From Streptomyces sp. NBC_00247 (GTDB lineage Bacteria; Actinomycetota; Actinomycetes; Streptomycetales; Streptomycetaceae): a stretch of DNA of 64,000 nt. Within the stretch, counting starts at the first letter, position 1; every line of letters starts with the position of its first letter. The notes below the pieces were generated by a model, which made no database searches, had not been told where the DNA came from, and saw only the letters and a program-made list of their open reading frames with translations. The stretch lies in NCBI RefSeq assembly GCF_036188265.1, contig NZ_CP108093.1, positions 5,795,001-5,859,000 of the forward strand, written 5' to 3'. A program made the translations under genes and the position numbers. This document shows, in pieces, positions 21,291-30,074 of this stretch.

Positions 21291-23411
21291 GTGACGGATC
21301 AGGCGGTGGACACCAGCGGCCCGGCCCGAGCGCCCGGCACCGAGGAGCCCTCCGGTGTCGTCCCACCCGAACTGTTCGGCCGTCAGCGAGAGTTGAAAGC
21401 CCTTCAGGAGGACATCGAGCGGGCCGGGCTGAACACCATCGCCGGCCGCAAGGCGGCCCGCGCCCGGGTCCTGCTGATCGCCGGACGCGCGGGATCGGGG
21501 CGCAGTGCCCTCGCCGCCGCCTTCGCGCACGCGCTGACCGGCACGGCCCCCGCCGGCGGCTCCACGGGCCCCCTTCCCTGGGCCGCGCCCGGCACCGGCA
21601 CCGGCGACTACCCGGACGGTGTCCTGCGCGTCAGCCTGACCGACCCCGACGGCACCCGGGTGCCGTCGGAGCGCACCGCCCGCGAGATCCTCGGCCTGCT
21701 CTCCCTGGCCACGCCGCCCGGCGCGGACGCCGACGAGCTCACCGAGATGGTCCGCGAAGCCCTCGCCGTGCGGCGGCTGCTGCTCCTGCTCGACGACGCG
21801 GTGGACGCCGAGCAGGTGGACCCCCTCCTCCCGGACGGCCCCGGCTGCCTGGTGCTGGCCACCGCGACCGGCCCGCTGACGGGTGTCCCCGACGTCCGTC
21901 CCTGCACCATCGGCGGGCTGGACACCGGCTCCGCCGTGCGCCTCCTGGCGCGGGTGGTCGGCCAGGTGCGGATCACCGTGGACCCCCGGAGCGCCGAGAC
22001 CCTGGTGGAGGAGTGCGGCGGCCAGCCCGCCGCCCTGCTGCTCGTCGCCGGGTGGATCGCCGCCCGTCCGACCGCCTCCGTCGCCGACGCCACCCAGCAC
22101 TTGCTGCGCACTCCGCAGGACACGGAGCAGCCGGTGGGCGCCCGGCCGCTGGTCCGCGCCTTCCGGATGGCCCACGACTCCCTGCTGGAGACCCCCGCCC
22201 GGATACTGCGACTGCTCGCGCTGGCACCCGGGGGCCTCGCCGACGCCCACACCGCCTCCGCGCTGGCCGGCTGCTCCGTCCTGGCCGCCCGCCGGACCCT
22301 GGACGACTTCACCGGCCTCGGGCTGCTGCGCACGGACGGCGCCGCCGAACCCCAGTACGAGGTGCCGGGCGCCCTGGCACCCCTGCTGCGGGCCCTCCTG
22401 GAGGAGCGGGACCGGCCGGCCGAGATCGAACTGGCCCGGGCCCGGATGCTGGAGCGCACCGTACGGCTGCTCCACTCCTGCCGGGCGGTCGCCGAGCCGG
22501 AGGACTCCCCGGCCCGGGGCAAGCTCGCCGGACTGCCCAAGACGCTCCGCTTCGCCGCCCCGGAGGAGGCGGCCGTCTGGCTGCGCGTCAGGCTGCCCTC
22601 CCTGGTGGCCGCCGCCCGCATGGCGGTGGCGGACGGAGAACTGGACACCCTCGCCCGCCGCCTGGTGGCGGCCCTGGTGCGGGCGCTCGCCGCGCACCTG
22701 GGCACGGAGGCCGCCGCGCCCGAGCTGTACGGGCTGCACGGCCTGGTGCTCGACGTCGCCGAGCGCCGGGAGCTGCCCCGGGAACGCGCAGCCGCGCTGC
22801 TCAACCTCGCCGACCTCGACGCCGGTACGGGCCGCACCCGCACCGCCCTCGCCCGCTACCGGGCCGCCCTGGACGCCGGACGGGAGGCGAAGGACCTCTA
22901 CGCCACCGGCCGCGCCATGGAGTCCGTAGGGGGCGCCTACGCCGAACTGGGGGACTACCCGCGCGCCTCCGACTGGTACGGCCGGGCGCTCGCGCAGCGG
23001 CTCGCCCAGGGCGACCGCGAGGGTGAGGCCCGGCTGTACGGGCGGCTCGGCGCGGTGCACGCGTACGCCGGACGGTACGGCGAGGCGCTGCGGAACTGGC
23101 GGGCCGCCGCGTCCGGCCTGCGCAGGATCGGTGACCTCCCGGCCCAGGCCAGGGCGCTCAGCGAGGCGGCCCGGGTCCAGGAGTACGCGGGCCGCCCGCA
23201 CGACTCGCTGCGCACCTGCCGGGAGGCCGTCGACCTCGCCCGGCGGGCCGAGGACGTGCGGCTCCAGGCGGCGCTGCAGCTGCGGCTGGCCGACACCCTG
23301 GACCGGCTCGGCGATCCCGCGGCGGCCGCGCTGCACCGGGCCACGGCGGACCGGCTGCTGGGCGAGACGGAATCCACCTACGAAAACCTTGGCGCTTCGG
23401 TCGAAAATTAG
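21291..23411 (+). CDS. STAND-type NTPase with TPR domain, no DNA-binding domain
   Basis: 706 residues from GTG 21291 (GGAG eight bases upstream; an earlier GTG at 21267 is possible). After ELFGRQRELKALQEDIERAG comes a P-loop-like segment, AGRAGSGRSALAAAFAHAL (residues about 65-83), in which the Walker A Lys is Arg, and a Walker B-like LLLLLDDAVDAE near 168. The winged-helix/ARC-like middle has GLLRTDG and YEVPGALAPLLR. Residues about 480-700 contain TPR repeats (ARYRAALDAGREAKDLYATG; GDYPRASDWYGRALAQRLA; GRYGEALRNWRAAASGLR). The arrangement is that of AfsR/GutR-type regulators but lacks their N-terminal DNA-binding domain. The Arg substitution makes normal ATP hydrolysis doubtful. Partner unknown. 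Confidence 0.85.
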   Translation: MTDQAVDTSGPARAPGTEEPSGVVPPELFGRQRELKALQEDIERAGLNTIAGRKAARARVLLIAGRAGSGRSALAAAFAHALTGTAPAGGSTGPLPWAAPGTGTGDYPDGVLRVSLTDPDGTRVPSERTAREILGLLSLATPPGADADELTEMVREALAVRRLLLLLDDAVDAEQVDPLLPDGPGCLVLATATGPLTGVPDVRPCTIGGLDTGSAVRLLARVVGQVRITVDPRSAETLVEECGGQPAALLLVAGWIAARPTASVADATQHLLRTPQDTEQPVGARPLVRAFRMAHDSLLETPARILRLLALAPGGLADAHTASALAGCSVLAARRTLDDFTGLGLLRTDGAAEPQYEVPGALAPLLRALLEERDRPAEIELARARMLERTVRLLHSCRAVAEPEDSPARGKLAGLPKTLRFAAPEEAAVWLRVRLPSLVAAARMAVADGELDTLARRLVAALVRALAAHLGTEAAAPELYGLHGLVLDVAERRELPRERAAALLNLADLDAGTGRTRTALARYRAALDAGREAKDLYATGRAMESVGGAYAELGDYPRASDWYGRALAQRLAQGDREGEARLYGRLGAVHAYAGRYGEALRNWRAAASGLRRIGDLPAQARALSEAARVQEYAGRPHDSLRTCREAVDLARRAEDVRLQAALQLRLADTLDRLGDPAAAALHRATADRLLGETESTYENLGASVEN

Positions 23412-23588
23412 TTCTTTGCAAGGCTAGACAGCGGGAAGTCCTTCATTAGACTGGCTCTGCCGCCTGCTTCCGTGGTGCCCCACGGGTGAGGTGCGTTTCC
23501 GTGCAAGTCCGTGCAATCCGGCGTTCTCCCGGCCCCGGCCGGCCGCCCGCTGCCCGGGCGCCCCTCCGAGCCAAGGACCGTGATCGAC

Positions 23589-24704
23589 GTGAAGGTCGGC
23601 ATCCCCCGCGAAGTCAAGAACAACGAGTTCCGGGTGGCGATCACGCCGGCCGGAGTGCACGAGCTGGTCCGGCACGGCCACGAGGTCGTCGTCGAACGGA
23701 ACGCCGGTGCGGGCTCGTCCATCCCGGACGAGGAGTACGCCGCCGCCGGCGCGCGCGTCCTGCCCACCGCGGACGAGGTCTGGGCCGCCGCCGACCTGCT
23801 GCTCAAGGTCAAGGAGCCGGTCGCCGAGGAGTACCACCGGCTCCGCAAGGGCCAGACTCTCTTCACCTACCTCCACCTCGCGGCCTCCCGCGAGTGCACC
23901 GACGCGCTGCTGGGGTCGGGTACCACGGCCATCGCGTACGAGACCGTCGAGACCGCGAACCGCGCGCTGCCCTTGCTCGCCCCCATGTCCGAGGTCGCGG
24001 GCCGGCTGGCCCCGCAGGTCGGCGCCTACCACCTGATGCGCTCGGCGGGCGGCCGGGGCGTGCTGCCCGGCGGCGTCCCCGGCACGGCCGCCGCCAGGGC
24101 GGTCGTCATCGGCGGCGGCGTCTCCGGCTGGAACGCCACCCAGATCGCCGTGGGGCTCGGCTTCCACGTCACCCTGCTCGACCGGGACGTCAACAAGCTG
24201 CGCGAGGCCGACAGGGTCTTCGGGACCCGGGTGCAGACCGTGGTCTCCAACGCCTTCGAACTGGAGAAGGCGGTCGTCGGGGCCGACCTCGTCGTCGGTG
24301 CCGTCCTCGTCCCGGGCGCGAAGGCCCCGAAGCTGGTCACCAACGAGCTCGTCGCCAAGATGAAGCCCGGAAGTGTTCTTGTCGACATTGCGATCGACCA
24401 GGGCGGCTGCTTCGAGGACTCGCACCCGACCACACACGCCGAACCCACCTTCACGGTCCACGATTCGGTGTTCTACTGCGTCGCGAACATGCCCGGCGCG
24501 GTTCCGAACACCTCCACCTACGCCCTCACCAACGCCACGCTCCCGTACATCGTCGAGCTGGCGAACCGGGGATGGGTCGAGGCGCTGCGCCGGGACGCGG
24601 CCCTGGCCAGGGGCCTCAACACCCATGACGGGCAAGTCGTTTACCGCGAAGTCGCCGAGGCGCACGACCTTCCGCACGTCGAGCTGGGCTCGATCGTCGG
24701 CTGA
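23589..24704 (+). CDS. ald: Alanine dehydrogenase
   Basis: 371 residues from GTG 23589 (MKVGIPREVKNNEFRVAITP when read with Met), the family's usual length; GTG 23580 is also open but only two bases from AAGGA. Catalytic Lys lies in LLKVKEP near residue 74 and His in TYLHLAA near 95. The NAD-binding Rossmann motif is GGGVSGWNATQIAVGLG near 175; the conserved Asp is in VDIAIDQGGCFE near 268. It interconverts alanine and pyruvate plus ammonia with NAD. Isolated gene, followed by a long hairpin. Confidence 0.96.
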   Translation: MKVGIPREVKNNEFRVAITPAGVHELVRHGHEVVVERNAGAGSSIPDEEYAAAGARVLPTADEVWAAADLLLKVKEPVAEEYHRLRKGQTLFTYLHLAASRECTDALLGSGTTAIAYETVETANRALPLLAPMSEVAGRLAPQVGAYHLMRSAGGRGVLPGGVPGTAAARAVVIGGGVSGWNATQIAVGLGFHVTLLDRDVNKLREADRVFGTRVQTVVSNAFELEKAVVGADLVVGAVLVPGAKAPKLVTNELVAKMKPGSVLVDIAIDQGGCFEDSHPTTHAEPTFTVHDSVFYCVANMPGAVPNTSTYALTNATLPYIVELANRGWVEALRRDAALARGLNTHDGQVVYREVAEAHDLPHVELGSIVG

Positions 24705-24741
24705 CGGGAAGGCCTCTTTCCGCCCGCCGTCCCGTCAATCC

Positions 24742-24788
24742 CACACGTCCGGCCGGACCTTGCGCGACAAGGTCCGGCCGGACGTGTG
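24742..24788. terminator. 21-bp perfect hairpin after ald
   Basis: The arms at 24742-24762 and 24768-24788 are perfect complements (CACACGTCCGGCCGGACCTTG) around CGCGA. No T-run. The inner CCGGCCGG is itself palindromic. Probably terminates ald and insulates parA. Confidence 0.85.
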
Positions 24789-24936
24789 AGGGGGTTCGGG
24801 GCTCGCGGGCAACACGCGCTGAACGCCCCGCTTTACCCGATTCATTCCCTCGTGAAATGCGCGCCTCGCTCCCCGCACACCCTTGACAGGAGGGTGTTCG
24901 ATTGCCGACACATCGGGCCGGGTCCGGCAGATTGTG

Positions 24937-24966
24937 TTGCTGCGGACCGGTGACACGCCATAGAGT
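24937..24966 (+). promoter_or_regulatory. Candidate parA promoter
   Basis: TTGCTG at 24937-24942 and TAGAGT at 24961-24966, separated by 18 bp, match the Streptomyces vegetative consensus (TTGAC / TAGRNT) and lie 76 bp before the parA GTG. The 337-bp gap 24705-25041 otherwise holds only the ald hairpin; a second -35-like TTGACA at 24893 has no good -10. Confidence 0.55.
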
Positions 24967-25041
24967 CGCCCATCGTCGGCATGGTGCCACGCTGACCTAT
25001 CGATAAGTTTCCTGGTCACATCCAAGGAGGTAAGACGACTT

Positions 25042-26202
25042 GTGAATGAGTCGACATTTACTCCCGGGGGTGGTCAACCAGGGATGCCTGCACGGGGTCA
25101 GGGCCCGAACGGGCTCGAAGCTGTCGGCTCCGTCGCGGTCCGCACCTTCGCGACCCACCAGCACATGACGACGCCCCCCCAGATGATGGACGGCCTACAC
25201 GTGAACGCCATGGCCGGCAACGAGAGTGGCCGCGACACCGCCCACCTCGCCGACTTCGCCGATATGCCCGAGGGGCACTTCTACGACCCCGACGCCGAGT
25301 ACGAACCCGATCCGGAGTACGCGGCCACACTCGCCCCCGACGCGGCGCGACAGCGCCGTGAGCGGATCGGCCCGACCGGGCGCCCGTTGCCCTACTTCCC
25401 GATCCCGGGACCGCTGACCGAGCACGGTCCCGCCAAGATCATCGCGATGTGCAACCAGAAGGGCGGGGTGGGAAAGACCACCTCGACCATCAACCTGGGT
25501 GCCGCGCTCGCCGAGTACGGACGACGTGTCCTGCTCGTCGACTTCGACCCGCAGGGCGCCCTCTCGGTCGGCCTCGGCGTCAACCCGATGGAGCTGGACC
25601 TCACCGTCTACAACCTGCTCATGGAGCGGGGCATGGCGGCCGACGAGGTTCTGCTGAAGACGGCGGTCCCCAACATGGACCTGCTGCCCAGCAACATCGA
25701 CCTGTCCGCCGCCGAGGTGCAGCTCGTCAGCGAGGTGGCCCGCGAGTCGACCCTGCAGCGCGCGCTCAAGCCGCTGATGGCCGACTACGACTACATCGTG
25801 ATCGACTGTCAGCCCTCGCTCGGCCTGCTCACCGTGAACGCCCTGACGGCCGCACACAAGGTGATCGTGCCGCTGGAGTGCGAGTTCTTCGCACTGCGCG
25901 GTGTGGCCCTGCTCACCGAGACCATCGAGAAGGTCCAGGAGCGGCTCAACCCCGAGCTGGAGCTCGACGGCATCCTCGCCACGATGTACGACTCCCGTAC
26001 GGTGCACAGCCGCGAGGTGCTCGCCCGTGTGGTGGAGGCCTTCGACGACCACGTCTACCACACGGTCATCGGACGCACGGTGCGCTTCCCGGAGACCACG
26101 GTCGCCGGTGAACCCATCACCACGTACGCCTCCAACTCGGTCGGCGCCGCCGCCTACCGACAGCTCGCCAGGGAGGTGCTCGCCCGGTGTCACGCCGAGT
26201 GA
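25042..26202 (+). CDS. ParA family ATPase (condensin-associated orphan ParA)
   Basis: 386 residues from GTG 25042; AAGGAGG 11 bases upstream fixes the start. A 120-residue N-terminal extension, His/Met/Asp-rich and probably disordered, precedes a complete ParA domain: deviant Walker A KGGVGKTTS at about 138-146, the A' motif LLVDFDPQGALS, and Walker B VIDCQPSLGLLTVNAL. ParA dimers bind DNA non-specifically and are activated by a partner protein. There is no parB or parS beside it; instead it heads an operon with a ribbon-helix-helix-like protein, scpA and scpB, which points to a role linked to condensin or nucleoid organisation rather than oriC segregation. Its stop lies inside the next gene. 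Confidence 0.93.
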   Translation: MNESTFTPGGGQPGMPARGQGPNGLEAVGSVAVRTFATHQHMTTPPQMMDGLHVNAMAGNESGRDTAHLADFADMPEGHFYDPDAEYEPDPEYAATLAPDAARQRRERIGPTGRPLPYFPIPGPLTEHGPAKIIAMCNQKGGVGKTTSTINLGAALAEYGRRVLLVDFDPQGALSVGLGVNPMELDLTVYNLLMERGMAADEVLLKTAVPNMDLLPSNIDLSAAEVQLVSEVARESTLQRALKPLMADYDYIVIDCQPSLGLLTVNALTAAHKVIVPLECEFFALRGVALLTETIEKVQERLNPELELDGILATMYDSRTVHSREVLARVVEAFDDHVYHTVIGRTVRFPETTVAGEPITTYASNSVGAAAYRQLAREVLARCHAE

Positions 26203-26780
26203 GTCTGCCCGGTGCCGACGAACTGTTCCGCACCACCGGGGGGACGGGACTCCAGTCCTCCTCCCCGGCGGAGCGGCGGCGCAAGGCGAACGGCGAGGCA
26301 CGGGTGCCCGCACCCGCCGGGGAGGGCGACACAGCGCCGTCCGCCCCGGCGGGCGGCGCCCCACCGGAGCGGCCGGCGGGGCGCGAGGACCACTCCGCGA
26401 CCGGCGCCGAGGGGGTCGACCCGCGCGGACGCACGGGCGGTCCCGACCGTGTGACGGTGCCCCGGACCGGCCCCGGGCCCCAGGGCCGGCCGCCGGCCCA
26501 GGAACAGACCGGGGAGCAGCAGCGCGGACGCGGCACCGGCCAGGGCAGGGGTGCCAACCGGCGGCCCAGCGGCCGGGAACGGCACGACGAGAAGATCACG
26601 GTCTACGTCTCGGCCGAGGAACTGATGGACCTCGAACACGCCCGGCTGGTCCTGCGCGGCGAGCACGGCCTCGCCGTCGACCGCGGGCGCATCGTCCGCG
26701 AAGCGGTCGCCGTCGTCCTGGCCGACCTGGAATCGCGCGGCGACGCGAGCATCCTCGTACGGCGGCTGCGCGGCCGCTGA
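26187..26780 (+). CDS. Disordered protein with C-terminal ribbon-helix-helix-like domain
   Basis: 197 residues from GTG 26187, starting inside the 3' end of parA and served by GGGAGG ten bases upstream. Residues 1-130 are Gly/Pro/Arg/Gln-rich and likely disordered. Residues about 132-185 (KITVYVSAEELMDLEHARL then DRGRIVREAVAVVLADLE) have the beta-strand, helix, turn, helix pattern of RHH/CopG proteins. RHH proteins with unstructured arms serve as the centromere-binding and ATPase-stimulating partners of many plasmid ParA proteins (ParG and omega types), so this is a reasonable candidate partner of the adjacent ATPase. That pairing is inference from gene order and fold only. Confidence 0.78.
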   Translation: MSRRVSLPGADELFRTTGGTGLQSSSPAERRRKANGEARVPAPAGEGDTAPSAPAGGAPPERPAGREDHSATGAEGVDPRGRTGGPDRVTVPRTGPGPQGRPPAQEQTGEQQRGRGTGQGRGANRRPSGRERHDEKITVYVSAEELMDLEHARLVLRGEHGLAVDRGRIVREAVAVVLADLESRGDASILVRRLRGR

Positions 26781-26995
26781 GCGGTCCGCCGCAGGTAGCC
26801 TGCCCGGCAGGGCCGCAAACCCTGCCGCCCGCCCCGCGCGGCCGGCTCCCGCTCCCCGCCGGACGCCCGGCCCGTGCGCGACCGCACGGCGCGGCCGGTC
26901 CGCCGCCCGCCGTACACCTGGACTGCTCCGTGCCGTTGCCCCCGCCCGACGACTCCGCCGCCCCGCGCCGCCGCGCCCTCGGACGAGGACCCGGG

Positions 26996-28000
26996 GTGGC
27001 GGAGCCGGCGCCGGCCGAGGCGGCTCCCGCCCCCGCGGAACCCCCTTCGCCGGCCGAGGCGGCTCCCGCCCCCGCGGAACCCCCCGAGGCGCTGCACGCG
27101 CCTCCAGAGCCCCCGGAGCCGTCCGGAGCGCCCGAGGTGCCCGATGCGCCCGGCGGGCCGCCCGAGGGCCCGCAGGGGGCTCCGGAGGACGGCAGGCGGT
27201 TCACCGTACGGCTGGCGAACTTCGAAGGCCCCTTCGACCTGCTGCTCCAGCTGATCACCCGGCACCGGCTGGACGTGACCGAGGTCGCGCTCTCCCGGGT
27301 CACCGACGAGTTCATGGCCCACATCCGCGCGATGGGCGCGGACTGGGACCTCGACCAGACCACCGAGTTCCTGGTGGTCGCCGCGACGCTGCTCGACCTC
27401 AAGGCCGCCCGGCTGCTGCCCACCGCCGAGGTGGAGGACGAGGCCGACCTCGCCCTCCTGGAGGCGCGGGACCTGCTCTTCGCGCGGTTGCTGCAGTACC
27501 GGGCGTACAAGCGCGTCGCCGACATCTTCCGCGACCGGCTGGACGCCGAGTCGCACCGCTTCCCCCGCACGGTCGGGCTGGAGCCGCACCACGCGGCGCT
27601 GCTGCCGGAGGTCGTCCTCGGCATCGGCCCCGAGGGGTTCGCGCGGCTCGCCGCGAAGGCCATGCAGCCACGTCCCGAGCCGCAGGTCTACGTGGACCAC
27701 ATCCACGCGCCGCTGGTCAGCGTGCGCGAGCAGGCGGAGATCGTGGTCGCGCGGCTGCGGACGTCGGGTGCGGCCAGTTTCCGTGAGCTCACCGAGGACG
27801 CGGCCGACACCCTCACGGTGGTGGCGCGCTTCCTCGCGCTGCTGGAGCTGTACCGGGAGAAGGCGGTCGCGCTGGACCAGGAGGAGGCACTCGGCGAGCT
27901 CCTCGTGCGGTGGTGCGGCGAGGAGGGCGCACAGCCCGTCGTGACCGACGAGTTCGACCAGGAAGTCCAGCCGGACACGGAAGAGGGCGTGGAGACGTGA
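26996..28000 (+). CDS. scpA: Segregation and condensation protein A (kleisin)
   Basis: 334 residues from GTG 26996, preceded by GAGGA at 7-base spacing; GTG 26930 is open but has no ribosome binding site. Residues 1-65 are Ala/Pro/Glu-rich with a 13-residue repeat. The kleisin domain follows: FTVRLANFEGPFDLLLQLI, then DVTEVALSRVTDEFMAHI, VVAATLLDLKAARLLP, and a C-terminal winged helix (SFRELTEDAADTLTVVARFLALLELYREKAV). ScpA bridges the SMC heads with ScpB. Its TGA overlaps the scpB GTG (GTGA), so the pair is translationally coupled. Confidence 0.95.
   Translation: MAEPAPAEAAPAPAEPPSPAEAAPAPAEPPEALHAPPEPPEPSGAPEVPDAPGGPPEGPQGAPEDGRRFTVRLANFEGPFDLLLQLITRHRLDVTEVALSRVTDEFMAHIRAMGADWDLDQTTEFLVVAATLLDLKAARLLPTAEVEDEADLALLEARDLLFARLLQYRAYKRVADIFRDRLDAESHRFPRTVGLEPHHAALLPEVVLGIGPEGFARLAAKAMQPRPEPQVYVDHIHAPLVSVREQAEIVVARLRTSGAASFRELTEDAADTLTVVARFLALLELYREKAVALDQEEALGELLVRWCGEEGAQPVVTDEFDQEVQPDTEEGVET
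27011..27084 (+). repeat. Tandem 39-bp duplication in scpA 5' region
   Basis: 35 bp beginning CCGGCCGAGGCGGCTCCCGC occur at 27011-27045 and again at 27050-27084, giving a 39-bp period and a duplicated AEAAPAPAEPP peptide in the disordered N-terminus. The copies are identical, implying a recent event. Confidence 0.85.
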
Positions 28001-28758
28001 GCGGAGTCGGCGCGAGCGGGGGTACCGGCGAATTCGCCGCCGGACGGGAGCATGGGGGCGCACCGCGGCACGGCGGGGCGCGGGGGTCCGCGGACGAGCG
28101 GGAGCCCGGGTACGAGGGGGAGCCCGCCGGGTCCGGGAGCGTGGCGGAACTGGAGCTGAAGCCCGCCCTGGAGGCGGTGCTGATGGTCGTGGACGAGCCG
28201 GCCACCGTGGACCACCTCGCCAAGGTCCTCCAGCGGCCCCCGAGGGCCGTGGCCCTCGCCCTGCGGGAGCTCGCCGACGAGTACACCGTCCAGCGCCGCG
28301 GATTCGATCTGAGACTCGTGGCGGGCGGCTGGCGCTTCTCCACCCGGCCCGCCTACGCGGAGGCGGTGGAGAGCTTCGTCCTGGACGGCCGCCAGGCCCG
28401 TCTCACCCAGGCGGCACTGGAGACCCTCGCGGTCGTCGCGTACCGCCAGCCGGTCAGCCGTTCGAGGGTCTCGGCGGTGCGCGGAGTGAACTGCGACGGG
28501 GTCATGCGGACCCTCCTCCAGCGTGCTCTGGTCGAGGAGGCGGGGACGGAACCCGAAACAGGTGCGATCCTGTACAGGACGACGAACTACTTTCTGGAGC
28601 GTATGGGCCTGCGTGGTCTGGACGAGCTCCCGGAACTCGCTCCCTTCCTCCCGGAAGCGGACGCGATCGAGGCTGAGACGCTAGAGGGTGTGCCGTCGTT
28701 CGATCCGGACGCACCGGACACCCCGGATACTCACGCAGACGACAAGACGGAATTTTGA
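27997..28758 (+). CDS. scpB: Segregation and condensation protein B
   Basis: 253 residues from GTG 27997, which overlaps the scpA stop. Residues 1-48 are Gly/Glu-rich and probably disordered. Two winged helices follow: LELKPALEAVLMVVDEPATVDHLA and the conserved RLTQAALETLAVVAYRQPVSRSRVSAVRGV segment, then LYRTTNYFLERMGL. It binds ScpA and stabilises the SMC complex. The TGA overlaps the ATG of the pseudouridine synthase gene. Confidence 0.95.
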   Translation: MSGVGASGGTGEFAAGREHGGAPRHGGARGSADEREPGYEGEPAGSGSVAELELKPALEAVLMVVDEPATVDHLAKVLQRPPRAVALALRELADEYTVQRRGFDLRLVAGGWRFSTRPAYAEAVESFVLDGRQARLTQAALETLAVVAYRQPVSRSRVSAVRGVNCDGVMRTLLQRALVEEAGTEPETGAILYRTTNYFLERMGLRGLDELPELAPFLPEADAIEAETLEGVPSFDPDAPDTPDTHADDKTEF

Positions 28759-30044
28759 TGCGAAGCAGTGGCAGTAACAGCGGAAGCGGCAGCAGCGGCG
28801 GCGGCAACCGGAACCCCCGGGGCGGCAGCGGCGGGTCCTTCCGGTCCAACTCCCAGGGCGGTGGCCAGGGTGGTCGCGGCCAGGGCGGTGGCCAGGGTGG
28901 TCGCGGCCAGGGCGGTGGCCAGGGTGGTCGCGGACCGGCCCAGGGCGGCCAGGGCGGTCGCGGTCAGAGCGGTCGGGGGCCCGCCCAGGGCGCCCAGGGC
29001 CGCGGCGGGCGCGACGACCAGCAGGAGCAGCGTCCGCGCCGCCCCCGCCCGGAGGAGCGCCGTTACGACGTAGGCCCCTCGACCAGCTCGTCGGGCGCGG
29101 GCGACAGCGAAGCCCGCAGGGGCCGCGGCGCCGCGGCGCGCGGCGGCGCCAAGGGCGGGCCGAAGGCCCCGCAGCCCGGCAACGCCCGCGGCGGCTTCCG
29201 GCGCGGCCCCTCGGGCCAGGCCAGGCCGCGCGAGCTGGACGCGAAGATCGAGCAGCGCAACCGCGACCGGTACGCCGACAAGCCGGACTTCAAGGTGGTC
29301 AGGACCCACCCGGGTGCCGAGCAGGAGGGCGAGCGGCTGCAGAAGATCCTCGCCCGGGCCGGCATGGGCTCGCGGCGGGCGTGCGAGGAACTGATCGAGC
29401 AGGCGCGCGTCGAGGTCAACGGCGAGATCGTGCTGGAGCAGGGCAAGCGCGTCGACCCGCAGAAGGACGAGATCAAGGTCGACGGCCTCACCGTCGCGAC
29501 CCAGTCGTACCTCTTCTTCGCGCTGAACAAGCCGGCCGGTGTGGTCTCCTCGATGGAGGACCCGGACGGCCGCCAGTGCCTCGGCGACTACGTCACCAAC
29601 CGTGAGACGCGGCTCTTCCACGTCGGCCGGCTGGACACCGAGACCGAGGGCATCATCATGCTCACCAACCACGGGGAGCTCGCCCACCGCCTCACCCACC
29701 CGAAGTACGGCGTGAAGAAGACGTACCTCGCCGCGATCCAGGGCCCGCTCCCGCGCGACCTGGGCAAGCGGCTCAAGGACGGCATCCAGCTGGAGGACGG
29801 GTACGCCCGCGCCGACCACTTCCGCGTCGTCGAGAACACCGGCAAGAACTACCTGGTCGAGGTGACCCTCCACGAGGGCCGCAAGCACATCGTCCGCCGG
29901 ATGCTCTCCGAGGCCGGTTTCCCGGTCGACCGGCTGGTGCGGACCTCCTTCGGGCCCATCCCGCTGGGTGACCAGAAGTCCGGCTGGCTGCGCCGCCTGA
30001 CCAACACCGAGGTCGGCATGCTGATGCGCGAGGTCGGTCTGTAG
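28758..30044 (+). CDS. rluB: rRNA pseudouridine synthase, RluB/RsuA family
   Basis: 428 residues from ATG 28758, sharing its first base with the scpB stop. Residues 1-165 are low complexity, Gly/Arg/Gln-rich with repeated GGGQGGRGQ units. An S4 RNA-binding domain (ERLQKILARAGMGSRRACEE, about 190-250) precedes the synthase domain with catalytic Asp in GRLDTETEGIIMLTNHG near 293 and KKTYLA after it. RluB-type enzymes modify a U in helix 80-90 of 23S rRNA; RsuA acts on 16S, and the sequence alone does not decide between them. The RG-rich N-terminus is an addition beyond the typical 240-residue core. Confidence 0.93.
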   Translation: MRSSGSNSGSGSSGGGNRNPRGGSGGSFRSNSQGGGQGGRGQGGGQGGRGQGGGQGGRGPAQGGQGGRGQSGRGPAQGAQGRGGRDDQQEQRPRRPRPEERRYDVGPSTSSSGAGDSEARRGRGAAARGGAKGGPKAPQPGNARGGFRRGPSGQARPRELDAKIEQRNRDRYADKPDFKVVRTHPGAEQEGERLQKILARAGMGSRRACEELIEQARVEVNGEIVLEQGKRVDPQKDEIKVDGLTVATQSYLFFALNKPAGVVSSMEDPDGRQCLGDYVTNRETRLFHVGRLDTETEGIIMLTNHGELAHRLTHPKYGVKKTYLAAIQGPLPRDLGKRLKDGIQLEDGYARADHFRVVENTGKNYLVEVTLHEGRKHIVRRMLSEAGFPVDRLVRTSFGPIPLGDQKSGWLRRLTNTEVGMLMREVGL

Positions 30045-30074
30045 GACCCCGGGGAGCCCCTGGGCTCCGTCCCG

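Noticed and set aside
25901-26930. A longer start for scpA inside parA
   Set aside because: The upstream frame is open only because of base composition and overlaps parA and the RHH-like gene; GAGGA before GTG 26996 supports the short form.
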